From Ophiodon elongatus (lineage: Eukaryota; Chordata; Actinopteri; Perciformes; Hexagrammidae): 64,000 nt of DNA. Below are positions 49,516 through 63,200 of this stretch, one piece after another. Every line of letters begins with the position of its first letter. The stretch's first letter is position 1. The position numbers and the translations under genes are program-made. The notes under the pieces were generated by a model that ran no database searches, had not been told where the DNA came from, and worked only from the letters and a program-made list of their open reading frames with translations. Location: assembly GCA_016806645.1 (NCBI GenBank), contig JACSYO010000503.1, positions 1,784,501 through 1,848,500 of the forward strand. The letters are read 5' to 3'.

Positions 49516-49867
49516 ACACATTATAACACTTTATAAAAGTCATGCGTTACACTGCAACATAACCCGAATAAATGTATTGATACAATTCAATCAGGAGAGA
49601 TTTCATTAGAATTGAACAGTAATGTATTACACATGAACGGCCACAATCAGCTGATATAGTAATCACAGGCGGAGAAAGATTGAGAGATTATGAATGAAAA
49701 GGAGTGTAAAGAGAACAGAAGGGATCGAGTCACCAGATAACGTACAGTAGGCCAACTGTTACTTCATCAGTGAGTAACTTGTCATTGTTTACATGTACAA
49801 GCTTCCTTCAGTTTAGCGAGCCACTCTCAAATAAGTCAGCTTTTACTTTTACATTTTACTCGCCAGC

Positions 49868-50292
49868 GTGACATCACTAGAGGTGTCGGGATGCTGTGAC
49901 ATCACTAGAGATGTCGTGACATCACTAGAGGTGTCGGGATGCCGTGACATCACTAGAGATGTCGTGACATCACTAGAGGTGTCGGGATGCCGTGACATCA
50001 CTAGAGGTGTCGGGATGCCGTGACATCACTAGAGTTGTCGGGATGCCGTGACATCACTAGAGATGTCGTGACATCACTAGAGGTGTCGGGATGCCGTGAC
50101 ATCACTAGAGATGTCGTGACATCACTAGAGGTGTCGGGATGCCGTGACATCACTAGAGTGTCGGGATGCCGTGACATCACTAGAGTGTCGGGATGCCGTG
50201 ATTGGTTGTCGGGATGCCGTGACATCACTAGAGGTGTCGGGATGCCGTGACATCACTAGAGTTGTCGGGATGCCGTGACATCACTAGAGGTG
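49868..50292. repeat. minisatellite of 20- and 28-nt units (gtgacatcactagag...)
   Basis: Sixteen to seventeen units begin gtgacatcactagag. Long units continue gtgtcgggatgcc, and short ones end atgtc. The short unit contains the inverted pair gacatc...gatgtc. One unit is altered (gtgattggttgtcggg). Frames across it are by-products of the repeat. Confidence 0.95.
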
Positions 50293-53083
50293 GAGCCGGG
50301 CAGCAGTGCCACCGTGGCTCATCCGTGATTCAAATGTAATGATGACAGGATACCATGAGATCTGCATTAAAATTTTTAAATAAAGAATAATTCACACCCT
50401 AAAAAAAAAGAAATCAAAAAAATAATCAAAAATAAAGATCAATTTCACATACTACATGTTGAATCCATACAATGTCATATTTATAATTACAGATATTAAA
50501 TTATTTATTTATATATGGCATGTCTATACACCCTTCGTATAGCCCCCGCTACAGTAGTTTCTCCTATCTGCCTCGGAGGCTCTTGAGAAGGGAACTCATA
50601 TAAAAGTCAGCGTTGCTCTCTTGATGCTGCAGGATGGCAGGAGACCGCTCGGCCATTTTCTTTCCAGATTCTTTCCATTGTTGTCGTTGAAAGGAACAAA
50701 CGATGGGCACTGGCGAGATGCCTGAATGGACAATTTCCACATCCTTCATAAATTAATCTTTCTTGTACAGACATTTAATCTTCTGTTAAATATAGATCAC
50801 ATAAAATAATCTGTTAGAAATTAGTGTTAGTGATAGATGATGTCGGAAGCACACTTCGTTTGCCACTGAAGAACAACTGTGCTGGGACCAGGATGATGTA
50901 AACAAACAAAACAATAGTGGAAATCCTTTGTTTTTTTTTGTTATGATCATTGAATGGTGGTATCTTAACACGCCGTGCAAGAAAATTCAACGCAATTCCA
51001 AACCTAAAAAGATCCACATAACGGTTCACTATAGCATAAGACCAAGAAAAGCAGCAAATCTTCTTATTTGAGAAACTAAAACTGGGGATTGTTTGACAGT
51101 TGTATTTGAAAAATAACACATTTATTTCTGTCAATAGACTAATCAATTAGTAAAGTAATTATTCCAACTCACATATTCACATATTCATGAGCAAAGAAAA
51201 AAAAAATGTCTGCATGGCTTTTCTTGGCATTTGACTTTTTTTTTGTTTCAAAGTTGAGTATGTTGTTTAACATCGCTCGTACCAAGTTACAGTGCCTGGG
51301 CTGAATAATGACAAAATATTCATGACCTTGGTTTTCCTCTGGGACTTCCGGTACATGTACAAAGCAGCAATACTGGTTATTTAGGCCGTGGCTGATGAAC
51401 TGTTGTTTGTGTCTATGGAGGTCATTTTCTTTTTTTTTTTTTGCGCGGAGGAGGGCGCAGTGGCCGAGCAGTGTATCAAATGTAGACTATCGAAAGGTAA
51501 AGCATTGAAATGTACCAATAGATGATTCAAATACAACACATGCATTTCATGTCGCGCTCTGTGGCCCCCGGCGGACCGCACTCTGAGGGCATCATGTGCT
51601 TTAAACGTATCACGTAGACATAAAAGGCCCCGTACTGGCACGATTTCACTGTTCAGAAATAAGACCTGTGACATCACAGGTACAGCAAAGCAAATTGTGT
51701 GCAGTAGGGGGGAAAAAAAATAGAAAAAAGAAAAAACGCAAGTCCCATCAAACATCCTCCTTCATCGCAATTTGCATTCAAACTCAACACGCACTCGATG
51801 GCGATCCCTTGAAATGTTGATGATGTTTCACTGAGGAAGGTCACAATGATCTGATGAAAAAGAGGCACTACTAGTGAAGATATGAAGACACCAGACTTTT
51901 TCTTTTGCTCCCTTTTGTCGGCACCCGTACCTCCTGTGCCGAGGCTCAGCCTTATTATCTCACCACACTGAGAGCGTTTCGTATTTCTGGCGTGGAAAAC
52001 TATGAGGAGCAAGTTTCTCGAGGGAAAAAAAAACACACCACACGAAGGAGAATTCTGGATGTCGGAGCTCGAATTCAACCACCAAGGAGCCAGATTTCTT
52101 TCTTTCTTTCTTTCTTCCCGGTCATTAAACAGCTTCCTCACTGATTTTACACCTAGCTAGAACACAGTTAAAAAAAGCAGTTTGCTGGGCAGATTGTGGG
52201 GGCTGTTTTTAGCTGAGCACTAGAGTACCGATAGAAGCTGATAAGTTTGAAAAGGAAAGCTCCACGTTCAAACACCCTGACACTGTTTTCAAAAATGAAA
52301 AGTGAAATGGACAAGTGATGCTGATTGCATTTCAGGAGCGGTTCATGATTCAGATGTTTAGTCCTTGCCCTGCCTTGTCCACTCTTATCTATCAGCGATT
52401 AGCTGCATTTCCCAGAATGCCCTTCGACCTAGAGGAAACAGATCCCATCACTGGAACTCTGGCATTGCATTCTAGTCTACTGCCTCAAATTGTCTGGGTT
52501 TGACAACAAGGGTTTGGCTCCACAACCAAACATCTAAAAGAGGCCCCATGAACAAATGCAAAGAACATCACCTGTAGCTGGTTTTCTAACAGTGTTTTAG
52601 GGCGGGGCTTGTTTTTGTCACTGGACAATGTGGATATCATCTTCATATCAGGTGTGCTGAAGGTCAATGTCCCTACATGGGTTTCTTTCACTTGGCGTAC
52701 AGTGTGAGGGCGTTGTTTTAGTAAATGTACACCTCCCCTCATGCTCGGACAAACTTATCATGTGTTTCCAAACGTCAACCCTTTTTCTTTTGTCAAATGC
52801 AAACAGAAGCTGGTGTAGTCCAGTTACGGCTCCTGGGCTTTTCAGTGTTACACCTGCTGAGATGATGCTACAGGCTGACTAGTGCAGTGATGCAATGTTT
52901 GTGCTTTCCAGCCTGCACTCACCGCCTCATCCGCGACTCCATTTTGCATATTCTCCTTCTCTCAAGACTCCTTTGGCTCATTTTCTTCTTTTCTTGCCGC
53001 GCAGAGGTTTGGCCACAGTTCCAACACGTGCTCCTTTCTTTTCCTGCTTGTTTGTCAGATGTGTTAATTTTCTCTCCTCTCTC
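50293..53083. other. intergenic between the two convergent genes, no confirmed gene
   Basis: AT-rich unique DNA, a TTTC tract near 52100, and several broken frames. A long 3' UTR of mapk8ip1 could extend into it. Confidence 0.5.
50564..50749 (-). other. unassigned 61-codon frame
   Basis: The minus-strand frame starts MKDVEIVHSG and ends SNADFYMSSLLKSLRGR. Its C-terminus has the look of a short helical motif of MADF/BESS-type proteins, but that is impression only. It lies between the convergent genes, possibly within a long 3' UTR of mapk8ip1. No splice partners were found. Confidence 0.2.
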
Positions 53084-53089
53084 TTTATT
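53084..53089 (-). terminator. candidate poly(A) signal of mapk8ip1
   Basis: AATAAA on the minus strand, 81 nt after the mapk8ip1 stop codon. JIP1 transcripts often have longer 3' UTRs, so more distal sites are possible. Confidence 0.35.
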
Positions 53090-53169
53090 TTAGCTATGAC
53101 TGTCCTTCATGCAATATTATGTTATAATACAGTGTACTGTACAGAGCTGTGGTTGAAGGCAGGGCAGGG

Positions 53170-53242
53170 CTATTCCAGGTAGATGTCCTCTGTTGGGCAC
53201 GAGAACTCCACAAACTCTTTATAGTACAACTGGAAGGCTTTC
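53170..53242 (-). CDS. mapk8ip1: mapk8ip1 last coding exon
   Basis: 73 nt, acceptor gtttcag. It encodes KAFQLYYKEFVEFSCPTEDI and YLE, with TAG at 53170-53172. The Tyr-acidic tail that binds kinesin light chain TPRs is intact. Confidence 0.95.
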
Positions 53243-53355
53243 CTGAAACACAAAGACAAGTACTTCAGTCCCTTCTAGAACTGATTTATATTTTAGACAT
53301 ATTTTAGTTTGTATTTTAAATATTACATATATATGTATATATACATACATATACA

Positions 53356-53399
<44 letters not shown>

Positions 53400-56300
53400 G
53401 TATATATATAATTAGTCTTCAAGAAGAAATCAGTGATCTGTAACAGATCAGCTCCTTCTAATCACAGCAAATCGTTGGCTTTCAGCAGAGACAAAGTAAA
53501 TGTGCGCCTCCTCCATGCAAAGAATAAATACCTACGAGCTAATTCACAGAACTCACCCTACGGACTCTGCAAGAGGTTTGGTGGAGTCTTCAGACACAAA
53601 CACGTGGCAGGCAAATCTCTGGTCTGCTGGGTGTTTAGTGATGAAACCAAAATACCTGCGGAGAAGAGTTCAGATAAAGGGACTTCTAGGGGTGTTCAGT
53701 GTAGTCATCACCTTCGTTCTTTGAATCCTGTATTCTTTCTGTCATGTTTTAAAAACAATCCGCTGTTTCACATTTAGTAGGCAGTCAAGGGGGTGCCATC
53801 TATTTTTTTGAAGTCTGGTACATTTGTTGGTTTCTAGCGACGCCCAGTGGTAAGTTGATGCAGGTGAACATGAGCAGAGGGTAAAAACTGGACCGTTTTT
53901 GTCCCTGTGTTTCTTTATTTATTCATTTTTTTTGTCAGACGGCACATAAAATGTGACCTGGTATTATAACCCCCCGCGTGGTCTGCCTTCACTTACTTGC
54001 TGTTTTTGGGGTGGAAGCCACAGAAGGAGACGTTCTTTAACTGGAAGAAGTGGCTGCACTCGTTACTCTGAAGGCAAGGACAAGAGGCAAAATAAATGTG
54101 TGAATGACATCAAGGAGGCCGCTTGCTCTACACTCACTTATTACAAAATACACTCGTATATGCCCCATTATACAGTATGTCTTTATGGAATGCATGTTAA
54201 ATAGTCATAAATCAAGGAATCCTACATTCAAAAGTTCCCCCAAAAAAAGATTATTTTTTTTGACAGCACGATGTACAAAAGTAAAAGTACTCATGAAGCA
54301 CAATGACCCCTTTCTGAGAGTTATATTATGTATTATTACGTCCCGTTCTCATTTCCAGGGCGTCAAATACCGACGCTTTGTCACGCCCCTCGGCGTTTAG
54401 TAGCGACGCACACGATACCCTTCAGCGTCTGCATACAACAGCTTTTAAGTAAAAACTTTATGAACCCATCCACGTCATCATGAGACGCTCAGAGGAAACG
54501 CCTCGAGGAGAAAAAAGACGCGTTTTTGTTTGAATTCACAACCTTAAATGTGAGTTTAATGTGACCGTAGTGGAGCGTCATAGCTTGACGTGTTGGGACG
54601 ACAACATTTTGAATATTATTGCTCTATAATTAAGATGTAAGCAGCATATTGTAGGTGTAGATTTTGCTGGTAGTGCTATACCAAACTACTAAAATACTAA
54701 AAAGTACTATAGTACACCGATGATATACTTCTGGGAATTGTGAAAAGTGAAAAAGTGTTATATTATCGGATCAGTGGCTCACTAGAAAGATCTTTTATTC
54801 AGGAACGTTTGCGTTGGATATCCTGGTCCAGTTAGGTAATGTTTGTACTTTTGACGATTCAGAACATGTTACAGTGCAACATTTCTATAAGTTATAACTT
54901 ATTAATGAAGAAAAATGGTTTGTTGATGTTTACAAGTCCAGGTTGCAGACATGTCTCATAAAATAGCTCATAAAAAACAACAATGTGGAGCCTTATATGA
55001 ACCATAACTTGATCAAAAGTATGTACAGTTTCATTCAGCACCATTAACCAAACAAACAACAGCAGATTCTATCGTAGTTTAGACTGAGGCCATCTTCTGT
55101 TCTATGTTTTATATTATTATTTAAGGGTTGTACTTAAAATGTCTTTATTCTCTCTGAGTGATTATAAAAGAGTTGTGTGTCAAATTCTATTTGAATAGTT
55201 TGGGATTGGAGACAAAGTTTGTTCCGTGTAGAGATGGAACTTGTATGTGTATATAACACATCATAGTTTATCATATGTTCATCATATGAAAAGTAACAAG
55301 TGACTCAAACTGTTTCATAACTGTATTGGAGAACATAATGCAACGTTACTCTCTGAGATGTTGAGGAATAGAGGTTGAAAGGTACTCAAAATGGAAACAC
55401 CAAGTCAGATCTCCTTTAAGAAAACGCCCCCTCAACATCTTTGCCTGCAGTCTCTATTAGCAGCCACATGGGGGCGACATGCCTCAATTGTTGGATGGGA
55501 TTCTGGTGCGAGGATGGGCTCTTACTTGACAAATCCTCCATGAAGATTTATTTTGCATGAGACAGACAAAGGCTCGGTTTGAGCACTCACTCTGTCGCGG
55601 GCGTAGTAATCCTCCTGCACCGCCAGCTTGATGCCCTTCACACTGATCTCCAGGATGCAGGAGGATGGCGGGTTGTACTTCACTGTCATCCGTCTGTTGG
55701 TGGCAATCTGGAGAACAAATGGGAGAGATGACTCCTACGACGTAAAAAGCGCAAAATATGATTTTCATCTACACTAGATGATAATCCAGAAGTAATATGA
55801 TGTGCTCTGACGGTGCTCTCTATCGGAAACAATTGTTCCTGTCAATAAAAGTTTGAATACTTAACAGGGAGCGAGTGTAATACTGGTAATCCTGTATAAT
55901 ATTACATTAATTCTTCAAGACATGTTGCCAAACAAGTGGCTCCTGTATTTTTGTTGTGTGTTGCCCTGTGGAACGATGACATCATGTTCTTAAAAAGCAG
56001 TCTGCATGTTTTCTCATTTTTTAAATGCCCTATTGTCGAGTCATTTTATAGTTGTTCCAGAGTGGACACACTTCATGCTCTAAAGACAGTTATACATTGT
56101 TTAGAATATACAAATGGCCTTCATAACATGCCACACTTTATCTGTAATCTTTTTTGCAGTATGCCACGTGTCCTCTTTCAAAGTTAACAGATCTGGCCAA
56201 AATTTTTCTTTGAAAACACTCACAAAATAAACTAACATCATCAAAAGAGTGTGAAGGAGTAACAGTTTTGACGTTATGCCAAATATGTCAATGTATTGTG

Positions 56301-58452
56301 CTGCCAACCTGCAAGGGAGTGGAGTGTGCAGCAGAAAAAAACATGCATTCTCCCTACTGACCAGCAGGGGGAGTCTATGAGAAAATGACTCTACTTCTCT
56401 CTTGATTGATTCCCTCAGTAAACATTGTAAACATGAGTTTATGTCTCAATCTCTAGTTTCAAGTCTTCTTCAATACAGCATGATGTTCATTTAGTAAATT
56501 ATGGTCCATTTAGAGTCAAACAGACCATGTTTGTGGAAATCGCCCAAAACGGCAGTCCACAAACCAATTGGTGACGTCACCATGACTACGCCCACTTCTG
56601 ATATATACAGTCTATGGTTAGACTCAGCACTCCACCCGCTCGCTGTGACTCCAGACTGGGTTCCCTCCGGGTTCTCCGGCTTCCTCCCACAGTCCGGAGA
56701 CATGCAGCTCAGGTTAATTGGACTCTAAATGGCCCGGAGGTGTGAACACACACAACATGGGCCTCGTACCTTCTGCATCGCTGCACACAGAACATCGTTT
56801 CCTTTGTGGAAGGGCACTTGAACTGAGCCCAGGAACTTCAGCCGGTATCTGTCCATCCATTCGCTGCTCTTCACTGCACGAGAAAGACGAGTTATTGTCG
56901 CATTCAAATCCAGGTTTTGTAGCAAATTTAACAAGAAAGAAAAAGCAGTTTTCTCTGTTCTTTCACAGCGACAGCGGGACAATAATATATCTGTTGTAGT
57001 TGACGGGGTTGTTGATCCGTACCAAATGACTCACTACATATTTTAGTACATATTCTTTCCGAACACATTCATAGTCCGCCTTCTATGACTTAATGAGCGT
57101 GGCAGAGTCAGTACCTTTGTAGCTCTCGGTGTCCTTGGTCACCTCTATAGCGTAGTACGCTGGGAAGATCCCACGGGCACCAGTTCGCATGTTGTAGCCC
57201 TCGTACCAGTAGTCCTCCGACTGGACCTCCACCAGCAGCGGATCATCCACCTCCAGCTCCAACTCGTCGTCATGGCGAGGGACAAACCTGTAGCGACGGG
57301 GGACGTTATGCGAGGGGTCTGAGGGGCCTCCCGGGCTTTCTATGAGCTGGATGACCACCTTACACAGGTCGTCTATCCGCCTGCCTGCCTGGACCGCTGG
57401 TTCATTTTAAAAGGAAATACCTATGTTGTTTGAAAATTCATTATTAAACAGTGCACTGACCCGCGTAGTCACCTCTTAATAACTATGTTCAAACAACGTA
57501 GCTGACCCGTGGATTCGTTTACAACCGTCTCATGGAAGATTTAAAGGCCGGTAGAGGAACCACGGGGGGAGATGAGCACGACATTTCGCTTGAATGTATG
57601 CATTATGTATTCTTTAAACCATCCACCTACGTTTAAAATAATTGTGTTTATACAGTTGGATAAGCCAAAAGCTATATGTGAATTTTTGAATCATGCTCTA
57701 CCTTTTGTTTGAATAATGTATGTTGATGATTGTATTATATATTTTGCTTGCATCAGGACAATGGTTGCATAGTATGGAGTACAATCAATTTGATTCCCTG
57801 ACTGCTTGTGTTATGCGTTGAGCAAAATTGATATTCAATACGACAGAGTCAGCCGTGGTGCAACATTCAGTACGGACGTGGGGATGGTTGCGTTGCTGGT
57901 CGTGAGGCGATGCCGTTCCTCCTCACCTGTAGACCGCTCGGTGGCTCTGATCCCGCTCCTCTCCATTAATGAGGCAGGAGTATAAGCCAAAGGACTCTGC
58001 ACCTTGGGAACCAGAGGAGAAGAAAAGAGAGCATTACACAGAGCAGTGTGGAGGGCCAGCCAAAAAGATGATTGACCTTCACTTCAAATTGCAAAAGAGG
58101 TCCATCATACACACACAGAAGACACAATTAAGGCACACTGTTTGCTTTAAAGCTCACATGCATCCTATAGGACCGATGAATCACACTTTAATTAGGCGTG
58201 AAACAGATGAGCTTTGTGTAATTCTACCTACGTTCCCCGGAGACATCCGTTACACCTCCCCCCCCTCCTCCATCCCCCCCCCACACACACACTACACTGC
58301 TCAGATAAACTGCATTATTATTTCTAATGAGTCAGTGAAACACATGGACGGCATCCAAGAGCACAGCGAGGGCTATTAGAGGAAATGACTGCACTTACAT
58401 TCTGAACAAACCTCTGTCCTTCTCTTTCATATGAAGGAGACGGCTGGCTGCT

Positions 58453-58507
<55 letters not shown>

Positions 58508-60222
58508 CCTCATCCTCGTTTCCAGATGCAGTCTGGGAAAGCAGCAATTCTTAAGAGGAAAGCTGCTGCTCTAAGGACATGGACGTGTCCCGCTTATTGA
58601 ATCTTGCTGCTCGAGGTGCTACCAGTATGCATGCTTTTCATATTACTGCTCGCACAGTCTTGTTTGAAAAAGACTTGTGTGTCAAACACCGGGGTGGTGG
58701 GGGTGGGGGGGCAGAAGACACACCGCCAGCTGCTCCTCTTTGGAGGATTCATCGGGTTTAATACAGAACACTAAAGGAGACGGAAAAAGGATCTGAAAGT
58801 CTTCTGGATTATAGCAGTCAAAATACACATGACAAAATGTTTTAGCATATTCAGCTGAGTGAAAATAGAGAAAAATCAATAAAGCCACTCACTGCCTGTG
58901 TCATTGCTTCTTTTTTTTCTCCCTCAGTCTCCAAATAGCGTTTCAAGGACTGCCATTGTTTCAATGTGTGACTCAACAACAATACTTTTTAAAAACAATG
59001 TGTAATCAGTATAAACAACAGAGGGGACGAGGGAGGCAAATACATGGAACCGCAAGCTGCTTTTGGCTCAGCGTGCCTCCACCCAGCGTGCCTCCACCCA
59101 GCGTGCCTCCACCCAGCGTGCCTCCACCCAGCAGGCCACCTCGATGTCCAGCTGGGTTTCTGCCCCGGATGTGCTGCTGTCGGAATGCTGATAACGACAT
59201 CTACAAAGCAGCAGAAGCTCTGCAGCGTTGACAGGCTGCACATTGTGGCCTGAATTAGTACAACTGGCACGTTAATGACACGTTCAAACAGTTTCAAGCC
59301 GCTGGCGTGATGAAACGAAACTTCCCAAACGCTATTCCGCCGACCAGTTCCAGGAGTGATTCTGACAAGTTAAACCTAAGTCGGTGAGACAGGCCGTCAC
59401 AATATCCAGAGTCACGCGTCGTGCCGAATATTCCAGCTCCTGAATATCTCTGCCTCATCGGCCACATCGCTCTCAGCCTTTCCACCACGCTGCCTATTCA
59501 GCCGGACAGCGCTCACTGCTGTGTCACTGCTGTGTTTAAAAGGGGATTACACGGAGTAACGGCCCGCGGTGTCTTTGTGCTTCCCGGTTGTCTCACGCAT
59601 TGTTCCATTGTGTTCAGAAAATATCCATATTCTCAAAATGTAAAAGGAAAATCACGTCTTGTTATGGGACACTATCTGGCAAATGGAGGAAAATACTGAT
59701 GTTTAAAGAAGCTGTGATGTCACAGGTATGGTGAGGAGACTCCATATGCAACAGCTGTCTCATTTACATTCTATAAATATGACTAAAAGCTAAAAATATT
59801 ATCAAGAAAATCATCATTTGTTCCTTCACCAGTGGGCCTCCCTCTCAGTAATAAAATAACCATTACTTTAACATGTTTGTAATATTAACCCTTTCTACAC
59901 GTGTTCTTTTATGACACGCTTGGCTGAGCAATATGGACAACTGTTCATGGTTTTAATACAAATATAGTATGTTAGCGTTATAGACATTTGTTACATGTGG
60001 TTAAAGTATGAAAGACAACCCATGACATAATATGTATATACTGTGTAAAATAGAAAATATGGCTGGGACTTACTGGAGGAGCGAGAGCGTCCATTCATGA
60101 AGACGTTGAGGAACTTCTTGGAGAAGTGCAGGTCGACCTCTGGAGTGGAGTCCTCCGACAGACAAGCCGTTGCCTCTCTCCTCACTCCTCCTATCTGAAT
60201 GCCGTCCTCATCATCCTCATCC

Positions 60223-60254
<32 letters not shown>

Positions 60255-63200
60255 CTCCTCCTCCTCGTACTCCTCCCCGATGGCCGACTCGTAGGGAGAG
60301 GAGACGCAGTTGTCGTAGACGGTGGCCGAGTCGCTGTCGTCGCTGTAGCCTTGGTAACACTGCCGGAGGCTGACGAGTTCTAGCTGAGCGTGCTCGTCCA
60401 CCACCAGAGTGTATTTGACCGAGTCGTACGAAAGGCCGCTGGCCTCCGAGTTCATGGCAGTTCTTAGCGGGACTCTTCTGCCACCGCCATCCCCCGCTCC
60501 TCCACCCTTCCTCATCCTTCCGTCCATTATTACCCGGTCCACGTCCTCATCCTCGCCGCAGTAGCTGTCGTCCGTGGCATCCACGTACTCCACCGACGAC
60601 CCGGGTCTCAGCATGACCCCGGCCCCCGTTCCCGACCCCTTCCGGCTGAGGTCCAGCGTGAGGGAGGAGCGAGCCGTGCTGGGCGGCGTGATGAGGGACT
60701 CTACGCAAGAAGCATACGAGGGTGGGGCGATGTAGACCTCGTCCTCCTCGTAGATGGAGGGGTTTGTCCGGTCTGGGAGGGGCTGGTAAGGAGGCGGGCC
60801 CTCTGTGTCAGAGCTGATGGACATGCGGCCCTGCTCCGTCTGCTGCGAGAGGAAGGGCCGGTCCTGCGCGCTGGGGGGGTCGAGAGAGTCCGCGGAGCGC
60901 TGCACGGGGGTCAGGTAGATCTCCTCCGTGGGCTCTAGATGGACGTCCGTGTGGTAGCGGATCCTCTCCCGGTGGGGCCCGCCTCCGTCCGCCGGTTGCT
61001 GGGGAGCCGGCGTGTAGTTCTGCGGCGGGGGCGGGGGTGGGGGCGGCTTCTCCTGAAGCTTGGAGCGAGTCGCGGACGAGCTGTGCGAGTGTCCGGAGGT
61101 GTGGCTGTGTCGGCAGGGGGCGTCGGTGGAGGTCCCGCGGTCTTTGGTCTGCGCTCCGCCGCCCTGCAGCTTGTCCTCGTCGCTCAGGCAGCTGTGTTCA
61201 CGCGGAGGGGAGAGGTCGCCTGCGGGGGGCAGAGCAGACGCAAGCGAGCACGCACAGAGCAAACACACGCACAGAGCAAACACACGCACAGAGCAAACAC
61301 ACATGCAGGAAAGCGGACAAACAAACGCACGGGCAGACATGAGAGCAGACAGACATGAGGGCAGACAGACATGAGGGCAGACATGAGGGCAGACAGACAT
61401 GAGGGCAGACAGACATGAGGGCAGACAGACATGAGAGCAGACAGACATGAGGGCAGACAGACATGAGAGCAGACAGACATGAGAGCAGACAGACATGAGG
61501 GCAGACAGACATGAGAGCAGACAGACATGAGGGCAGACAGACATGAGAGCAGACAGACATGAGGGCAGACATGAGAGCAGACAGACATGAGAGCAGACAG
61601 ACATGAGGGCAGACAGACATGAGAGCAGACAGACATGAGAGCAGACAGACATGAGGGCAGACAGACATGAGAGCAGACAGACATGAGGGCAGACAGACAT
61701 GAGAGCAGACAGACATGAGGGCAGACAGACATGAGAGCAGACAGACATGAGAGCAGACAGACATGAGGGCAGACAGACATGAGAGCAGACAGACATGAGG
61801 GCAGACAGACATGAGGGCAACAAATGCAGACAAACAGGGCGGGAGGACAGAAAAGTACAAATGGTTAGGTAATCCAGATTACTCGTCCGAATTTGCAGTG
61901 CAGCCAGGAGAAGACGATGGACGTGTTATGTCATAATCCATCGCCAGCAAATCCAGGCTTGATATTTTCACTGTGGATGACGCAGCACTGACTGTCTGGT
62001 GCCACAGAAGAAGGGATGGAAGGTGAGTTCAGTGTTTAAACTAACCTCAGCATTTACGGAGCAGCGAGGACAATTCAGGAGAATACTGAGACTTTTCAGT
62101 CTGGTCTCTCCTTGAGAGGGACTACATTTGTATTTTTGGCAATGCACCATCACAGTATTCGGTGCCAATTAACTTTATAAACAATTAACCCTCTTCATTA
62201 TATTCAAAATGAAAAAAAAACAAACAAATGTAAATTCCTTGTGGGGATGCACTTGTTCTCCATTGAATCACTTTGCAATTCAAATTCAGTAGAATACTCT
62301 CAGATGACTCCTTAAAACAAACGTGAGGCCGTGGGATATCATTAGCTACTTTGCATATGAATCAAACTAGTTGTGTTCACTAACGAATCTGCAGGTTCTA
62401 AGTCTAAGAATCCTTAGTGCGAGTAAAAAAATAAAAGACTTTGCAACCCCTGAATTGGGCAAATGCCCAAATAGGCAACGCCTTAAATCTTTTTTTTCTT
62501 TTTCTTCTGTTTTTTCTTTCAATTAAATTGTTCTTCTATTCCATATTTATCTAGGTTGGATTTTGAAATGCTCACGCTCCCTGTTTTCTTTCTCTTCCTT
62601 CCGTTGTTGCATTACATACATAATTTATTTAAATATTACATTATATTTAGATATATTACTATAATATAGCGGACTAATGAACAAAATAGTTTGTCGGTCT
62701 CCTAGTTAAGAAAATCCAAAAGTAAATTTATACAATCTATTTAAGTAATGCACCCTGTTTCCTTTTTTGTTCAGGAGACAAACATTTCAACTAATTCCGG
62801 TTTAGCATGTAGCACAATTTCAATTTTTTGGGTGAATACAAGGTTATTGGGTAATCCCAATAACCTTGTATTGGGGTATTCTGTAGATTGAGGTTCTGGT
62901 GGTGTTTTTAAATGAATGTTTTAACAAGTATCACCTCTGTATCACTTGTTGGCAGTGAGTTTGGTTAGTCTCGCCCAACATGGTGCTCTGAAAGGAGCTG
63001 TAACAAACAGCACTGAAGCTCCCGGCTACCACACATACAGCATTTAGCACGGCCTCGGCTCTCTACGGTTAGCTCAGCGTAGATAATCCAACAAACTGCC
63101 GGACTCGATGCAAGTGGCCGCTGCTGTGTTAGCAGCACAGGGATGAATAATACCGGAGACGGCATCCTGGTCATCGCGTCCCCAGTCCTCATCGACACGG

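Larger units (their letters stand above)
58003..60073 (-). other. mapk8ip1 intron between the large exon and the 57927 exon
   Basis: Contains a CA tract (58456-58504), a 15-nt minisatellite and otherwise unique DNA. No extra exon is supported. Confidence 0.7.

Noticed and set aside
49868..50292. CRISPR-like array
   Set aside because: Units are contiguous, with no unique spacers, in a vertebrate genome. It is a minisatellite.
57288..57410. Upstream extension of the SH3 exon (frame with RRIDDLCKVVIQLIESPGG)
   Set aside because: The conserved AVYR/FVPRHDDE junction and the acceptor at 57288-57290 show this part is intron that happens to be open.
59991..61823. A single 610-codon minus-strand protein
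   Set aside because: Its first ~200 codons are translated minisatellite, open in all three frames. The true JIP1 exon begins at 61219, shown by the acceptor and by phase with the 63244 exon, and the end past 60074 is intron.
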